Shown one piece after another: positions 22,824-31,858 of a DNA stretch of 47,696 bases. Origin of the DNA: Paenibacillus dendritiformis (GTDB lineage: Bacteria > Bacillota > Bacilli > Paenibacillales > Paenibacillaceae). Both the position numbers and the translations under genes were made by a program. The notes beneath the pieces are model-generated. The model saw nothing but the letters and a program-made list of their open reading frames with translations, was not told where the DNA came from and searched no databases. The stretch's first letter is position 1. Each line of letters opens with the position of its first letter. The stretch lies in assembly GCF_015845845.1 (NCBI RefSeq), contig NZ_LDIG01000103.1:1-47696 (forward strand). The letters run 5' to 3'.

Positions 22824-23640
22824 TTAAAAGAACATCCCCAGCACGAGCACGCTGCCCAATCCCGTTACGGAGAGGACGGTGGTCAGTACGGTCCATGTCG
22901 AGAACGTCTCCTTCATCGAGAGGCCGAAGTACTCCTTCACCATCCAGAAGCCGGCATCGTTCATATGGCAGGCGATGACGCTGCCCGCGCCGGTGGCCAG
23001 CACCATCAGGGCCGGGTTGACCGTGCTCGCGGCCATCATCGGGGCGACCAGCCCGGCGGTCGTAAGCGCCGCCACCGTGGCGGAGCCCAGACACAGCCGC
23101 AGGATGGCGGCGATAATCCACGCGACGAGCAATGGAGACATGCTCGTATTATTGAACAGGGTCGCTACATCGTCGCCGACGCCGTCATCGACCAGCACCT
23201 GCTTGAACGCGCCGCCGCCGCCGATAATGAGCAGCATCATCGCAATTTGCGAGATCGATTGGGTTAAGGTGTTGTCGCGATACCCATGAAAATGACAGGG
23301 AAGAGGGAAGTCAGCGCGCTGATGCCGAATCCCGGCGTCTCTTCGAGCTTGAATTCCTTTCGCGGACCCAAGGCGCTCAGATTCCCGTCACGTTGATAGA
23401 CGCCCGGCATCCATTTCATCGCGAATTTATTGAAGACAGGTCCGGCTACAATGGTCGTCGGAATTCCGATAATGATGCCCAGCAGCAAGACTTGCCCGAC
23501 ATTGGCTCCATATGCGACCGAGATCGCGGTCGGAGCAGGATGGGGCGGCAGGAAGCCGTGGGTGACGTTCAAGGCCGCCGCCATCGGGATTCCGAGATAC
23601 AGGAACGATACCTGCCGATAGCCACAATTACAATGGGCAT
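22824..23640 (-). pseudogene. Broken gluconate permease-type (GntP family) gene
   Basis: The remnant starts normally (AGGAGGT, then ATG at 23638-23640 and the family N-terminus MPIVIVAIG) but then jumps, out of frame, to sequence belonging far inside a permease: SFLYLGIPMAAALNVTHGF and PHPAPTAIS. A second break near 23250-23270 joins LFPVIFMGIATT to QIAMMLLIIGGGGAFKQVL in another frame. The C-terminal part to the stop at 22824 is intact. Complete family members are about 440-450 residues; at least two internal deletions have occurred. Its cre site and ribosome site survive, so loss appears recent. Confidence 0.88.
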
Positions 23641-23696
23641 AAGTCTACCTCCTGACAGAGCAAAGATGTCGATAATGTTAGGTAGATTTACTAAAA

Positions 23697-23710
23697 TTAA
23701 AGCGTTTTCG
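23697..23710 (-). promoter_or_regulatory. Candidate CcpA (cre) site of the broken gntP-type gene
   Basis: TTAAAGCGTTTTCG matches the catabolite-responsive element consensus (TGWAARCGYTWNCW) at all but one or two outer positions. It lies about 60 bp upstream of the pseudogene's start, where a promoter would be. Confidence 0.6.
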
Positions 23711-23820
23711 CAAATCGAAAAGATGAATTATAGGAGGGCGTCGTTATCTTCGCCATTCCGGATCAAGCGGCAATGCCGGCAAGGAACCGGTTTGCCGCCG
23801 ATCCGCAAGGCTCTTTCTGA

Positions 23821-24795
23821 TTACGCGTTGGCACGGATAAGCGCTTCAATCTCCTCAACCGATGGCATCGCTTCGGAGGAACTGTGCCGGCTGACGACAA
23901 TCGCTGCCGAAGCGCTGCCGTATTGGAGAGCGGTTTCAATATCTTTGCCGGACAGGAGGGCATAGAGGAAGGCCGCGGCATAGGAATCCCCTGCGCCGAA
24001 TGTTTTCAGCACCTTGCTCTTATAGGCTCGTCCGCGGTACACCTCGCCGGATTTCGTATACGCATAGGAGCCTTCCACGCCGTGCTTGATGACGATCAGC
24101 TTCGGCTTGTGCCGGAACAGATATTGAACCGTCGCTTCATTCTCGCCCTTGCGGTTCTCCATTACGTCGAACTCGTCCCGCGTTCCGATGACGATATCCG
24201 CTTGCTCCGCGACCAGCGTATAGTACACGGATGTCTCGTGGACCGATGTCCAGGTATAAGGGCGGTAATCCAATTCGAAGATAATCTCAATCTCATGCTT
24301 TTTGGCATAATGAATCGCTTGCAGGACCGCTTCCCGGGACGGGCTTTGCGCAAGCGCGGTCCCGGATACCAGCAGCGTCTTCGCTTGCTGAATATAAGCT
24401 TCGCTCACTTCTTCGGGCTTCAAATACAAATCGGCCACGTTGTCGCGGTACATCAGGATGCTGCATTCTTCCGGGCTTTTAATCTCCGTGAAGGCCAGTC
24501 CGGCTTTGCGGCCTTCCGTATCGACCACCATATGGGAAGTGTCGACGCCCGCCCCGGACATGTAATTGCGAATGAACCGCCCATGCTGGTCGTCGGGAAT
24601 TTTGCCGATGAACCCGGCCTTCAAGCCCAGTTTGGCGCTTCCGATCGCGATATTAGCGGGGGAGCCGCCGACATATTTGGAGAAGGTCATCGTCTCTTCC
24701 ATCGGACGGTTATATTCCACTGCATTCAAATCAAGACAGGCGCGACCAATGGCGATAATATCGTACTTCTTGGTGTTATCCATGGCATGAGGCAT
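23821..24795 (-). CDS. iolC: 5-dehydro-2-deoxygluconokinase IolC
   Basis: This 324-residue PfkB-family sugar kinase phosphorylates 5-dehydro-2-deoxy-D-gluconate in myo-inositol catabolism. The match to Bacillus IolC is very close: AIGRACLDLNAVEYNRPMEE, FSKYVGGSPANIAIGSAKLG, and the ATP-site motif KTFGAGDSYAAAFLYAL with the catalytic Asp. ATG 24795 follows AAAGGAG by 8 bases. It lies 42 bases after iolA in the same direction. iolB, iolD, iolE and iolG, usually between or beside these genes, are absent from this window. Confidence 0.97.
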   Translation of the reverse strand: MPHAMDNTKKYDIIAIGRACLDLNAVEYNRPMEETMTFSKYVGGSPANIAIGSAKLGLKAGFIGKIPDDQHGRFIRNYMSGAGVDTSHMVVDTEGRKAGLAFTEIKSPEECSILMYRDNVADLYLKPEEVSEAYIQQAKTLLVSGTALAQSPSREAVLQAIHYAKKHEIEIIFELDYRPYTWTSVHETSVYYTLVAEQADIVIGTRDEFDVMENRKGENEATVQYLFRHKPKLIVIKHGVEGSYAYTKSGEVYRGRAYKSKVLKTFGAGDSYAAAFLYALLSGKDIETALQYGSASAAIVVSRHSSSEAMPSVEEIEALIRANA

Positions 24796-24837
24796 AGCAA
24801 GGACTCCTTTTTTTGATCTTAAAATGCAGAACCGGCT

Positions 24838-26301
24838 TTATTCAAATGCAGGTTTTGGATATCGTGCCGTCACGACTTTCTTTCTCGTATAGAAATCGAC
24901 GCTGTCCTTGCCGTTCGCGTGCAAGGTGCCGTAGAACGACGATTTCCAGCCCGAGAATGGGAAGAAGGCCATCGGCGCAGGGACGCCCAGATTGATTCCG
25001 AGCATGCCGGCATCGATATTTTCGCGGAAGTACCGGATGGCGGACGCATTGGTCGTGAACAGGCACGCCCCGTTGGCGAACTCCGATTGATTGGCGATCT
25101 CGATCGCTTCCTTTAAATTTTTGACGCGAATGATCGAGAGCACCGGAGCAAAAATCTCTTCCTTCCAAATCGTCATCTCGGTCGTAACTTGGTCGAAAAT
25201 GGTCGGCCCGACAAAATAACCGTCCTCCGAAACCGATTCGCGGCCGTCGCACAGAAGGTTGGCGCCTTCCTCGATTCCTTTCTCGATATACTGATGGGTC
25301 CGCTTCAAATTTTCTTCGCGGATAACGGGTCCGAGGAACACGCCGTCATCGAGGCCGTTGCCGATTTTGATGCCGGCCGCGCGTTCGCGCAGCAGCGCGA
25401 TGAACTCGTCGGCAATGTCCTCCTCGACCGTGACGACGGCGCAAGCCATGCATCGTTCGCCGGCCGATCCGAAGGCAGCGGAGATGACATTCGTCACGGT
25501 CTCTTCCAAATTCGCATCCTTCAGCACAATGGTATGGTTTTTCGCTCCGGTCAACGCTTGTACGCGCTTCAGGTTCTCGCTTCCTTTTTTATACACATAT
25601 TCGCCTACCGGCTTGGAGCCGACGAAGGATACCGCTTTGACGTCAGGATGCTCCAGGATGCCGTTCACTACGTCATGAGCGCCATAGACAACGTTGAAGA
25701 CGCCTTTTGGCAGTCCGGCTTCCGTGAACAGCTCGACCAGTTTCTCCGTCAGGAGCGGCGTTCTCTCGGAAGGCTTGAGGATGAACGTATTGCCAAGCGC
25801 GATCGCCATCGGGAACATCCAGCATGGCACCATCATCGGGAAGTTGAACGGAGCGATGCCGCCGATGACGCCGATCGGATACCGGTAGTTCGCCGCTTCT
25901 ACATCCGTCGCAATAGAGGAAAGGGAATCTCCCATCATCAGCGTGGGCGCCCCGGCGGCGAACTCGACATTTTCAATGCCGCGCTGCACCTCGCCGCGCG
26001 CTTCCGTAAGGTTTTTGCCGTTTTCGATCGTAATCAGGCGCGCCAGCTCTTCCCGATGCTCCATGAGCAACTGTTGGTAGCGGAAAAGAATTCGGGCCCG
26101 GCGGGGAACGGCTACGTTTTTCCATTCTTCGAATGCCTTCGCCGCGGCGGCTGCCGCCGCATCCAATTCGGCTCTCGTCGACAGGGGAACCTGCGCTATC
26201 ACTTCCTTGGTAGCCGGATTATATACGCTTTCATACTGGGCCGTGCTGCTTTCTACCCATTCGCCGTTGATGTAGTTCTTGATTCTTCGGATCTCGTTCA
26301 T
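24838..26301 (-). CDS. iolA: Methylmalonate/malonate semialdehyde dehydrogenase IolA
   Basis: This 487-residue CoA-acylating aldehyde dehydrogenase converts malonate semialdehyde to acetyl-CoA and CO2, the end of the inositol pathway. It has the MmsA/IolA signature [18 protein letters not shown], the cofactor loop [13 protein letters not shown] and the catalytic Cys in [13 protein letters not shown]. The ribosome site GGAGGAGGA precedes ATG. It is the first gene of the minus-strand iol operon, with a sigma-A-type promoter, IolR boxes and a cre site between it and the divergent iolR. Confidence 0.97.
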   Translation of the reverse strand: MNEIRRIKNYINGEWVESSTAQYESVYNPATKEVIAQVPLSTRAELDAAAAAAAKAFEEWKNVAVPRRARILFRYQQLLMEHREELARLITIENGKNLTEARGEVQRGIENVEFAAGAPTLMMGDSLSSIATDVEAANYRYPIGVIGGIAPFNFPMMVPCWMFPMAIALGNTFILKPSERTPLLTEKLVELFTEAGLPKGVFNVVYGAHDVVNGILEHPDVKAVSFVGSKPVGEYVYKKGSENLKRVQALTGAKNHTIVLKDANLEETVTNVISAAFGSAGERCMACAVVTVEEDIADEFIALLRERAAGIKIGNGLDDGVFLGPVIREENLKRTHQYIEKGIEEGANLLCDGRESVSEDGYFVGPTIFDQVTTEMTIWKEEIFAPVLSIIRVKNLKEAIEIANQSEFANGACLFTTNASAIRYFRENIDAGMLGINLGVPAPMAFFPFSGWKSSFYGTLHANGKDSVDFYTRKKVVTARYPKPAFE

Positions 26302-26362
26302 GGTGCTCCTCCTCCGTATAGCAGATCAAAGATATCCAAGAAACCGACAGCTCCATCAAATA

Positions 26363-26376
26363 AGAAGGCGCTTTCG
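26363..26376 (-). promoter_or_regulatory. Candidate CcpA (cre) site in the iolA leader
   Basis: AGAAGGCGCTTTCG matches the near-palindromic cre consensus with about three outer or arm mismatches. It lies 62 bases upstream of the iolA start and about 100 bases downstream of the predicted transcription start, where bound CcpA could block elongation under glucose. Confidence 0.6.
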
Positions 26377-26456
26377 AAATACGTGCAAAAAATGAAACAA
26401 ATGCCTTTGTATTAAAGGCCTGTAAGTGTTGTTATGTTTTTGATGAACTCATATCA

Positions 26457-26523
26457 TTTCTTGGTTATCTTTCGAGTACATATTAAGCCTGATATGGGTA
26501 GTTGTCAATCAATTTTTTGGTCA
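26457..26523 (-). promoter_or_regulatory. IolR operator boxes at the iolA promoter
   Basis: Read on the minus strand, TAACCAAGAAA (26457-26467) and TGACCAAAAAA (26513-26523) both fit the Bacillus subtilis IolR consensus WRAYCAADARD exactly, as I recall it. One lies just downstream of the -10 box and one just upstream of the -35 box, a good arrangement for repression. Confidence 0.72.
26480..26508 (-). promoter_or_regulatory. Promoter of the iolA operon
   Basis: On the minus strand a perfect TTGACA (26503-26508) and TAATAT (26480-26485) are 17 bases apart. Two IolR-type boxes flank it. Confidence 0.78.
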
Positions 26524-26590
26524 TCTCATGATTACATTGAACCGTAAATCTATTTTAAAAGTGATTGTTTAGTATGTAATTTGGTAATTG

Positions 26591-26619
26591 TTGATTAACT
26601 TTTGGTTATGTGTTATATT
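26591..26619 (+). promoter_or_regulatory. iolR promoter with an embedded IolR box
   Basis: TTGATT (26591-26596) and TATATT (26614-26619) are 17 bases apart. The spacer contains TAACCAAAAGT on the minus strand (26598-26608), a third exact match to the IolR consensus, which suggests autorepression. Confidence 0.7.
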
Positions 26620-26649
26620 TTTTTGTAAAAGAATAAGGGGGAGGAGCCG

Positions 26650-27429
26650 ATGCGGGAGAAACGGCTGCAGGATATCGAAGACTATATCCATTCGGTGGGA
26701 ACGGCTTCGTTGGACGAGCTGTGCGAGCACTTCAATGTTTCGAAAAACACGATTCGCCGTGATATTAACAATATTTTGGATAAGGGGACAATCCAGAAGG
26801 TCTATGGCGGCGTCACTTCGATGTCCAGCCATTTGGTTCCGTTTGAGAACCGGGATATTACGAATTCATCGGCGAAGACGGCCATTGCCAAATGCGCGGC
26901 TCAATTTGTGGAAGGAAATGAACTGATATATATCGATTCCGGCACGACGACGCGCAGTATCGTGGAGCATTTGCCGCGGGTGCCGAAGTTGACCATTTTG
27001 ACGAACAGTCTTGACATTATCAATGCCGCAGCGAATCTGGAGCATATCACGCTCTTGACGGTCGGCAATTGCTATAAGCGGGATACGAAATCGTTCGTCG
27101 GCAACGACAGCCTTCATATTCTCGACAAATACAATATCAACAAGGCGTTTATGGCGGCTACAGGCGTTTCGATTGAGAGCGGATTGACGAACTCGGATAT
27201 TTTGGAATACGAGATTAAGAAGAAGATCGTGGATAAGGCGCAACGGGTCTACTTGCTGGCCGATGCCTCCAAATTCGGGCGCTCGACGCTGTTGACCTAT
27301 GCCCCGTTCGATCAAGTCGACACGCTGATCACGTCGGAGCCGCTGCCGAAGGAATATCAAGAGTATTGCGACGAACATGGAATTTCCGTCGTGACGGCGG
27401 AACAGGAATCGGGGACGAGGGGGATATAA
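26650..27429 (+). CDS. iolR: DeoR-family repressor of inositol catabolism IolR
   Basis: This 259-residue regulator has an N-terminal DeoR helix-turn-helix (RLQDIEDYIHSVGTASLDE then FNVSKNTIRRDINNIL, residues 5-50) and a C-terminal sugar-phosphate sensor domain with YIDSGTTTRSIVEHLP and FMAATGVSIESGLTNSD. In Bacillus, IolR represses the iol genes until an inositol intermediate (2-deoxy-5-keto-gluconic acid 6-phosphate) releases it. Divergence from iolA and the presence of three matching operator boxes support the assignment. The ribosome site GGGGGAGGA is strong. The tautomerase gene follows after 3 bases. Confidence 0.95.
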   Translation: MREKRLQDIEDYIHSVGTASLDELCEHFNVSKNTIRRDINNILDKGTIQKVYGGVTSMSSHLVPFENRDITNSSAKTAIAKCAAQFVEGNELIYIDSGTTTRSIVEHLPRVPKLTILTNSLDIINAAANLEHITLLTVGNCYKRDTKSFVGNDSLHILDKYNINKAFMAATGVSIESGLTNSDILEYEIKKKIVDKAQRVYLLADASKFGRSTLLTYAPFDQVDTLITSEPLPKEYQEYCDEHGISVVTAEQESGTRGI

Positions 27430-27432
27430 GCT

Positions 27433-27822
27433 ATGCCAATGCTGCGTTTTGATGTTATCGAGGGCCGGAACGAACAAGAATTGAGACAACTGCTGGATGC
27501 AGCCCATGAAGCGATGGTGGAGGCATTCGATGTGCCGTACAACGACCGTTACCAGATTGTGCATCAGCATCCTGCCCATGAGATGATTATCGAGGATACG
27601 GGCCTTGGCCTCAAGCGAACCAAGAATCTGGTCATTATCAGCCTCGTCAGCAAAGCGAGAACGAACGCCCAGAAGGAACGTTTATACGCGCTGCTAACGG
27701 AACGGCTAGAGTTGGCCTGTGGAATTTCGCCGGATGAGGTGATGATTTCCATTACGGAAAACGGACCGGCGGATTGGAGCTTTGGCCGCGGAGAAGCGCA
27801 ATTTTTAACGGGTAAGCTGTAA
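27433..27822 (+). CDS. Tautomerase-family protein
   Basis: This 129-residue protein belongs to the 4-oxalocrotonate tautomerase-like superfamily in its longer (about 130-residue) form. Pro2, which becomes the catalytic N-terminal proline after Met removal, is present ([12 protein letters not shown]). The sequence [18 protein letters not shown] and [22 protein letters not shown] are typical of this subgroup. The substrate is unknown. It is translationally coupled to iolR (3-base gap), which suggests co-expression, perhaps acting on a keto-enol intermediate of inositol breakdown; that link is inference. Confidence 0.85.
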   Translation: MPMLRFDVIEGRNEQELRQLLDAAHEAMVEAFDVPYNDRYQIVHQHPAHEMIIEDTGLGLKRTKNLVIISLVSKARTNAQKERLYALLTERLELACGISPDEVMISITENGPADWSFGRGEAQFLTGKL

Positions 27823-27850
27823 ACGAAAATGGAAAACGGGCCTTCAAGCA

Positions 27851-27878
27851 AAAAAACTCCGGTGACGGAGTTTTTTTT
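27851..27878. terminator. Terminator of iolR and the tautomerase gene
   Basis: AAAACTCCG-GTGA-CGGAGTTTT with eight Ts after it and a run of As before it is a strong bidirectional terminator that also serves the small minus-strand gene beyond. Confidence 0.9.
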
Positions 27879-27919
27879 ATTTTCCATATAGGTGTTCTGC
27901 AAGCAGATACCTCATTCTT

Positions 27920-28144
27920 TTACTTAGGAAAAGAGAAATGCAGCGCAAACCAAATAATAAAGATAAGGGAAACGCCCCATATCATAAACATGGCCAACAA
28001 ATGAACCACTTGTTTGTCGCATTCGAGGATGGAGGCCTCGTCATCGCATTCCGACTTTGCTTTCAGCTTGAAGAGCGATCTGAATATCGTAACGCCCATA
28101 AATATATAGATCGTAATGAAAGCGACACTCAGTGCCGTATGCAT
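27920..28144 (-). CDS. Small membrane protein with two transmembrane segments
   Basis: This 74-residue protein contains two hydrophobic segments (TALSVAFITIYIFMGVTIF and LLAMFMIWGVSLIFIIWFAL) separated by a charged, Cys-containing loop (KAKSECDDEASILECDKQ). No family is recognised. An ATG at 28153 would add three residues but leaves no spacing after AAGGGG, so the ATG at 28142-28144, 9 bases after it, was preferred. The gene stands alone between a terminator and small ORFs. Confidence 0.65.
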   Translation of the reverse strand: MHTALSVAFITIYIFMGVTIFRSLFKLKAKSECDDEASILECDKQVVHLLAMFMIWGVSLIFIIWFALHFSFPK

Positions 28145-28305
28145 TTTACTCATCCCCTTGACACATAATTGCTATTATTTTGGCCCAAGAAGGATGCGTT
28201 TATTCGCTGGAGCCCAGGAAAACATGTCTCCGATCATCAAAGCGGAGGGGGAGGAAGACATCCCCGCTAAGGCTTCCCGCATGGAGATGTCTGTCCCTTG
28301 CCGTA
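28145..28305. other. Short intergenic stretch with no clear feature
   Basis: No gene, hairpin with a T-run, or repeat was found here. Confidence 0.4.
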
Positions 28306-28410
28306 CTACTCCTCGGCCAACTCGCGGAACGATTTCACTTTGCCGTGGGAGTGCGGAGTTTGTTTGCGGATTTTGTCCGCATTGACACGCCGGTGCTTCG
28401 GAGAGGTCAT
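28306..28410 (-). CDS. Hypothetical 34-residue basic protein
   Basis: A very short frame beginning MTSPKHRRVNADKIRK and ending KSFRELAEE has a textbook ribosome site: AAGGAGG, 8 bases before ATG. It is rich in Lys, Arg and His. A longer in-frame start at 28692 runs through low-quality sequence and lacks a ribosome site. No known family was recognised. The strong initiation signal is the only support, so the call is tentative. Confidence 0.5.
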   Translation of the reverse strand: MTSPKHRRVNADKIRKQTPHSHGKVKSFRELAEE

Positions 28411-28669
28411 CGGCTCATCCTCCTTCATGATAATGGAACTATAAGGGCGATAACATACGTCATTCGATAGGCCGCTGCACAACCGTAGCGGCCTGCCCGC
28501 CATCTGTCGGACAGGCTTCTCCCCATCGAATGTGTCATTAATATGGTTCCGGACTCCTCGTCTTATCCCCGCCAAAGTCAGGAGATGCAGCAGGGGGAAG
28601 AACAGGTATAATAAGGTGTAGGAATCAAGGATCCATCCTTTGCGGCTCAATGAAGGGAGAGATGAGGAC

Positions 28670-29662
28670 ATGGTATATGAAGCAGACTCCAAGCGTTATG
28701 ATGCGATGGTCTACCGGCGCTGCGGCCGTTCGGGCTTGAAGCTGCCCGCGATTTCGCTGGGGCTATGGCATAATTTCGGAGGCATCGATTCATTTGAGAA
28801 CGGACGGGCCATGCTGCGGCGCGCGTTCGATCTGGGAATTACGCATTTTGATCTGGCGAACAACTATGGTCCGCCGGCCGGCTCCGCCGAGCTCATGTTC
28901 GGGCAAATGCTGAGGGAGGATTTTCGTCCGTACCGCGATCAGATGATCATCTCGACCAAAGCGGGCTATTACATGTGGGAAGGCCCTTACGGCGAATGGG
29001 GATCGAGAAAATATCTTATCGCCAGCCTTGATCAAAGCCTGAAGCGGATGGGATTGGACTATGTCGATATCTTCTATTCGCATCGTCCGGATCCGGATAC
29101 GCCGCTGGAAGAGACGATGATGGCCCTAGACCAAGTTGTCCGCCAAGGAAAGGCGCTGTATGTGGGCATTTCCTCGTATGATGCGGAGCAGACCAGCGAA
29201 GCGATCCGGATTTTGCGGGAATTAGGCACCCCGCTCCTCATTCATCAACCATCTTACTCGATGCTGAACCGCTGGATCGAAGACGGACTCCAAGACGTGC
29301 TGGAGGAACATGGCGTTGGCAGCATCGCGTTCTGTCCCCTGCAGCAAGGTCTGTTAACGAATCGTTATCTTCACGGGATACCGGAGGATTCGAGAGCAAA
29401 AAAAGCTTCCGGATTTTTAAAAGAGGGAGAAGTGTCCGATCAAGTCATTGCCACGGTTCGCCGACTGCACGAGATCGCGGAACGTCGCGGCCAATCGTTG
29501 GCGCAGATGGCGCTTGCCTGGGTGCTGCGCGGCGGGAAGGTGACTTCCGCTCTCATTGGCGCAAGCCGGGTCAGCCAGATCGAAGAAAATGTGAAGGCAC
29601 TGGAGCAACTAGCGTTCACGGCGGAAGAATTGACTGATATTGAACAAGTCTTGCAGTCATAA
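28670..29662 (+). CDS. Aldo/keto reductase of the YghZ type
   Basis: This 330-residue NADPH-dependent aldo/keto reductase barrel is close to the YghZ (glyceraldehyde 3-phosphate reductase) group. The catalytic Tyr lies in FDLANNYGPPAG, the Lys in ISTKAGYYM, and the His in FYSHRPDPDTP; the cofactor-binding C-terminus ALIGASRVSQIEEN is also present. ATG 28670 lies about 9 bases after AAGGGAGA; earlier in-frame TTG 28640 is unlikely. Physiological substrate is unknown: methylglyoxal or sugar aldehydes are typical. It is monocistronic. Confidence 0.92.
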   Translation: MVYEADSKRYDAMVYRRCGRSGLKLPAISLGLWHNFGGIDSFENGRAMLRRAFDLGITHFDLANNYGPPAGSAELMFGQMLREDFRPYRDQMIISTKAGYYMWEGPYGEWGSRKYLIASLDQSLKRMGLDYVDIFYSHRPDPDTPLEETMMALDQVVRQGKALYVGISSYDAEQTSEAIRILRELGTPLLIHQPSYSMLNRWIEDGLQDVLEEHGVGSIAFCPLQQGLLTNRYLHGIPEDSRAKKASGFLKEGEVSDQVIATVRRLHEIAERRGQSLAQMALAWVLRGGKVTSALIGASRVSQIEENVKALEQLAFTAEELTDIEQVLQS

Positions 29663-29811
29663 CAGAGAGACGATACCCCATGTCTTCCTGTTTTCCGATT
29701 CCTTTGACACCCCAAGAAACGCTGTGCTATTGTTTTTTTTAGGCATTTATCGAAGTGGCAATGATTTATGTCGTTGCAGCTACATTTGAAAAGGTGCAGG
29801 GGGAGAAACTA

Positions 29812-31494
29812 ATGGGAAGATCAAGTTGGAAATGGATGATCGCCGGTTGTCTGTTATTCGGAAGCCTGGCGCCGTTCGCGATGGCGCAAGAGGCGGGGGC
29901 GGCAACCGAATCGGCGGTGGAACTCGTGCCGCTGAGGCAGGCGGCGGAATCGATTGGAGCACTCGTTGAATGGAATCAACAGACGAAGAAGATCACCGTA
30001 ACCTTTGGCGATCGGGTGTGGACGATTCATTCCGAAAGCGGCCGTTCCGAGGTGAACGGAACAGCCGTGACGCTCGACGCCGGCTCTTTGCAAGGCAAGG
30101 AGAAGGGGCTCCATTACATAGCTTGGGGAGCCATGAAGGAGGCGCTGCAGATCCAAGGGAAATGGGTGGACGGCAAGGTGCTGGCGGATAAGGCGGATTG
30201 GAAAACGCGTGCCGCTCAGTTTACGGTCCAGTGGGCGGCCCTGGCGGAAGCGCCGGAAGAGGAAGCACAGTTGGCCTCTCTCTTGACTTCGGAGCTGAAG
30301 GAAGCGACGAAGGTGGCGCACTTATCTAGCTTGGCGAAGCAGATCATCCCCATGGTCGGGAAACCGACGCAATTCGTTCAAGCATCCTCCGATAACGACG
30401 GCGTGCACCAGAACGTGCAGGTGCTGTTCAAGACGGATAAGGAACTGATGCTGTCACTTACACTTCGTTATAAGGAGAACGGCTTGTTGAACGATGTGTT
30501 TTACTCGTATCTCCCATCCGGGGACTATCAGCCGCCAGCTTATGACGACGCTTCTCTGTACAAGGAAGAGACCATTTTCATCGGTGAAGGGCAATTCAAG
30601 CTGCCGGGCACATTGACCCTGCCAACCGCAGCGAATGCGGCGGGCACCTATCCGGTGGTCGTGCTGGTTCACGGCTCGGGGGCCAATGACCGTGACGAGT
30701 CGATTGGCGCGGCCAAGACGTTCCGTGACATGGCGATTGGGCTCGCAAAGGAAGGGATTGCCACGATCCGCTATGAGAAGCGGACGCGGGAATATCCGGT
30801 TCAATCGGCGGCGATTCCGCGCTTCACCGTGAAGGAAGAAACGGTGGATGATGCGCTGCTGGCGGTGAACTGGGCTGGTCAAGACAAGCGGCTGAACAAG
30901 GAACGCATCTATGTGTTGGGCCATAGCCAGGGAGGGATGCTTATCCCGAATATCGTCAAGGCCGACAACGGAAATGCGATCCGCGGGGCTGTCATCGCGG
31001 CAGGGCCTTCCGGGCCAATCGAAGATTTAATGATTGAGCAGATGGAACGCCAGCTTCAATATGCCAAAGACAACGGCCAACCGGCGGAAGTCATCGCGGC
31101 AGCGGAGGGACAATTGAAGATGTGGCAGCAAATGGTTGCCATCATCAAGGATGAGCAATATACGCTCGACAATCTTCCGGCGAATTTCCCGCTGCCGAAC
31201 GCTTCATGGTGGATAGATTTCCGCAACCACCACGGTGGAGAGATAGCCAAGGAGCAGAAGGTTCCGCTCTTCATTATCCAGGGGGATAATGATGCTCAGG
31301 TCGGCAAAGAGCACCTGGACGGCTGGAAGAAGGCGCTCCAAAGCCGCACCAACGTCCAATACAAGCTGTATCCGAAGCTCAACCACGTATTCGTAGAGAG
31401 CGACAAACCGTCCACAGGCCAGGAGTACGTCATTCCAGGCAACGTGCCGGAACAAGTCATGAAGGATATCGCAGCCTGGATTCGCAGTAACTAA
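29812..31494 (+). CDS. Exported alpha/beta hydrolase with a copper-amine-oxidase-like N-terminal domain
   Basis: This 560-residue protein starts with a signal peptide (KWMIAGCLLFGSLAPFAMAQ). Residues 35-130 show the copper amine oxidase N-domain pattern common in Paenibacillus exported proteins (ELVPLRQAAESIGALVEW, ITVTFGDRVWTI). A middle region (about 140-260) resembles a DUF3887-type domain. The C-terminal hydrolase (about 270-560) has the oxyanion motif VVVLVHGSGANDRDE, the nucleophile in VLGHSQGGML, the Asp in IQGDNDAQV and the His in LNHVF. Esterase or peptidase activity is likely; substrate is unknown. ATG 29812 follows AGGGGGAGA. Confidence 0.88.
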   Translation: MGRSSWKWMIAGCLLFGSLAPFAMAQEAGAATESAVELVPLRQAAESIGALVEWNQQTKKITVTFGDRVWTIHSESGRSEVNGTAVTLDAGSLQGKEKGLHYIAWGAMKEALQIQGKWVDGKVLADKADWKTRAAQFTVQWAALAEAPEEEAQLASLLTSELKEATKVAHLSSLAKQIIPMVGKPTQFVQASSDNDGVHQNVQVLFKTDKELMLSLTLRYKENGLLNDVFYSYLPSGDYQPPAYDDASLYKEETIFIGEGQFKLPGTLTLPTAANAAGTYPVVVLVHGSGANDRDESIGAAKTFRDMAIGLAKEGIATIRYEKRTREYPVQSAAIPRFTVKEETVDDALLAVNWAGQDKRLNKERIYVLGHSQGGMLIPNIVKADNGNAIRGAVIAAGPSGPIEDLMIEQMERQLQYAKDNGQPAEVIAAAEGQLKMWQQMVAIIKDEQYTLDNLPANFPLPNASWWIDFRNHHGGEIAKEQKVPLFIIQGDNDAQVGKEHLDGWKKALQSRTNVQYKLYPKLNHVFVESDKPSTGQEYVIPGNVPEQVMKDIAAWIRSN

Positions 31495-31510
31495 ATTACT
31501 ACTCACGAAG

Positions 31511-31548
31511 AACCGTCCGCAGCGTAATGCTGCAGACGGTTTTTTTTG
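31511..31548 (+). terminator. Terminator of the hydrolase gene
   Basis: AACCGTC and GCAGC pair with GCTGC and GACGGTT, with one mismatch between the two stem parts, followed by eight or nine Ts. Confidence 0.92.
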
Positions 31549-31591
31549 GGGCAGGTGAACCTGGTATATGTTGTCTGCCTCTTTACAGTCT

Positions 31592-31858
31592 CTATCCCAA
31601 GCAGTCAGGTGAATGTACATGTGTCTTGCCTCTTATGTTTGCTATCCCAAGCAGTCAGGTGAATGTCTATGTGACTTGCCTCACGTTTGCTATCCCAAGC
31701 AGTCAGTTGAATGTCTATGTGACTTGCCTCTTACGTTTGCTATCCCAAGTAGTCAGGTTAACATCTATGTGTCTTGCCTCTTACGTTTGCTATCCCAAGT
31801 AGTCAGTTGCATGTCTATATATCTTGCCTCTAACCGTCACTATCCTAACTAGTCAGGT
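31592..31858. repeat. 50-bp tandem repeat, about 5.4 copies
   Basis: Units begin CTATCCCAAGCAGTCAGG at 31592, 31642, 31690, 31740, 31790 and 31840; the second unit is 48 bp and the sixth is partial. Later units are more diverged. The 50-bp period is not a multiple of three and no ribosome site precedes it, so it is not a coding repeat. There are no unique spacers, so it is not a CRISPR array. It lies between the hydrolase terminator and the exporter operon. Confidence 0.92.

Noticed and set aside
28306-28692. 128-residue minus-strand protein extending the 34-residue gene
   Set aside because: The upstream part has no ribosome site and no recognisable fold and overlaps the start of the aldo/keto reductase gene; the internal ATG has a perfect ribosome site.
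31592-31858. CRISPR array or coding repeat in the 50-bp tandem repeat
   Set aside because: There are no unique spacers between repeats and no cas genes. The 50-bp period shifts the frame each unit and there is no ribosome site.
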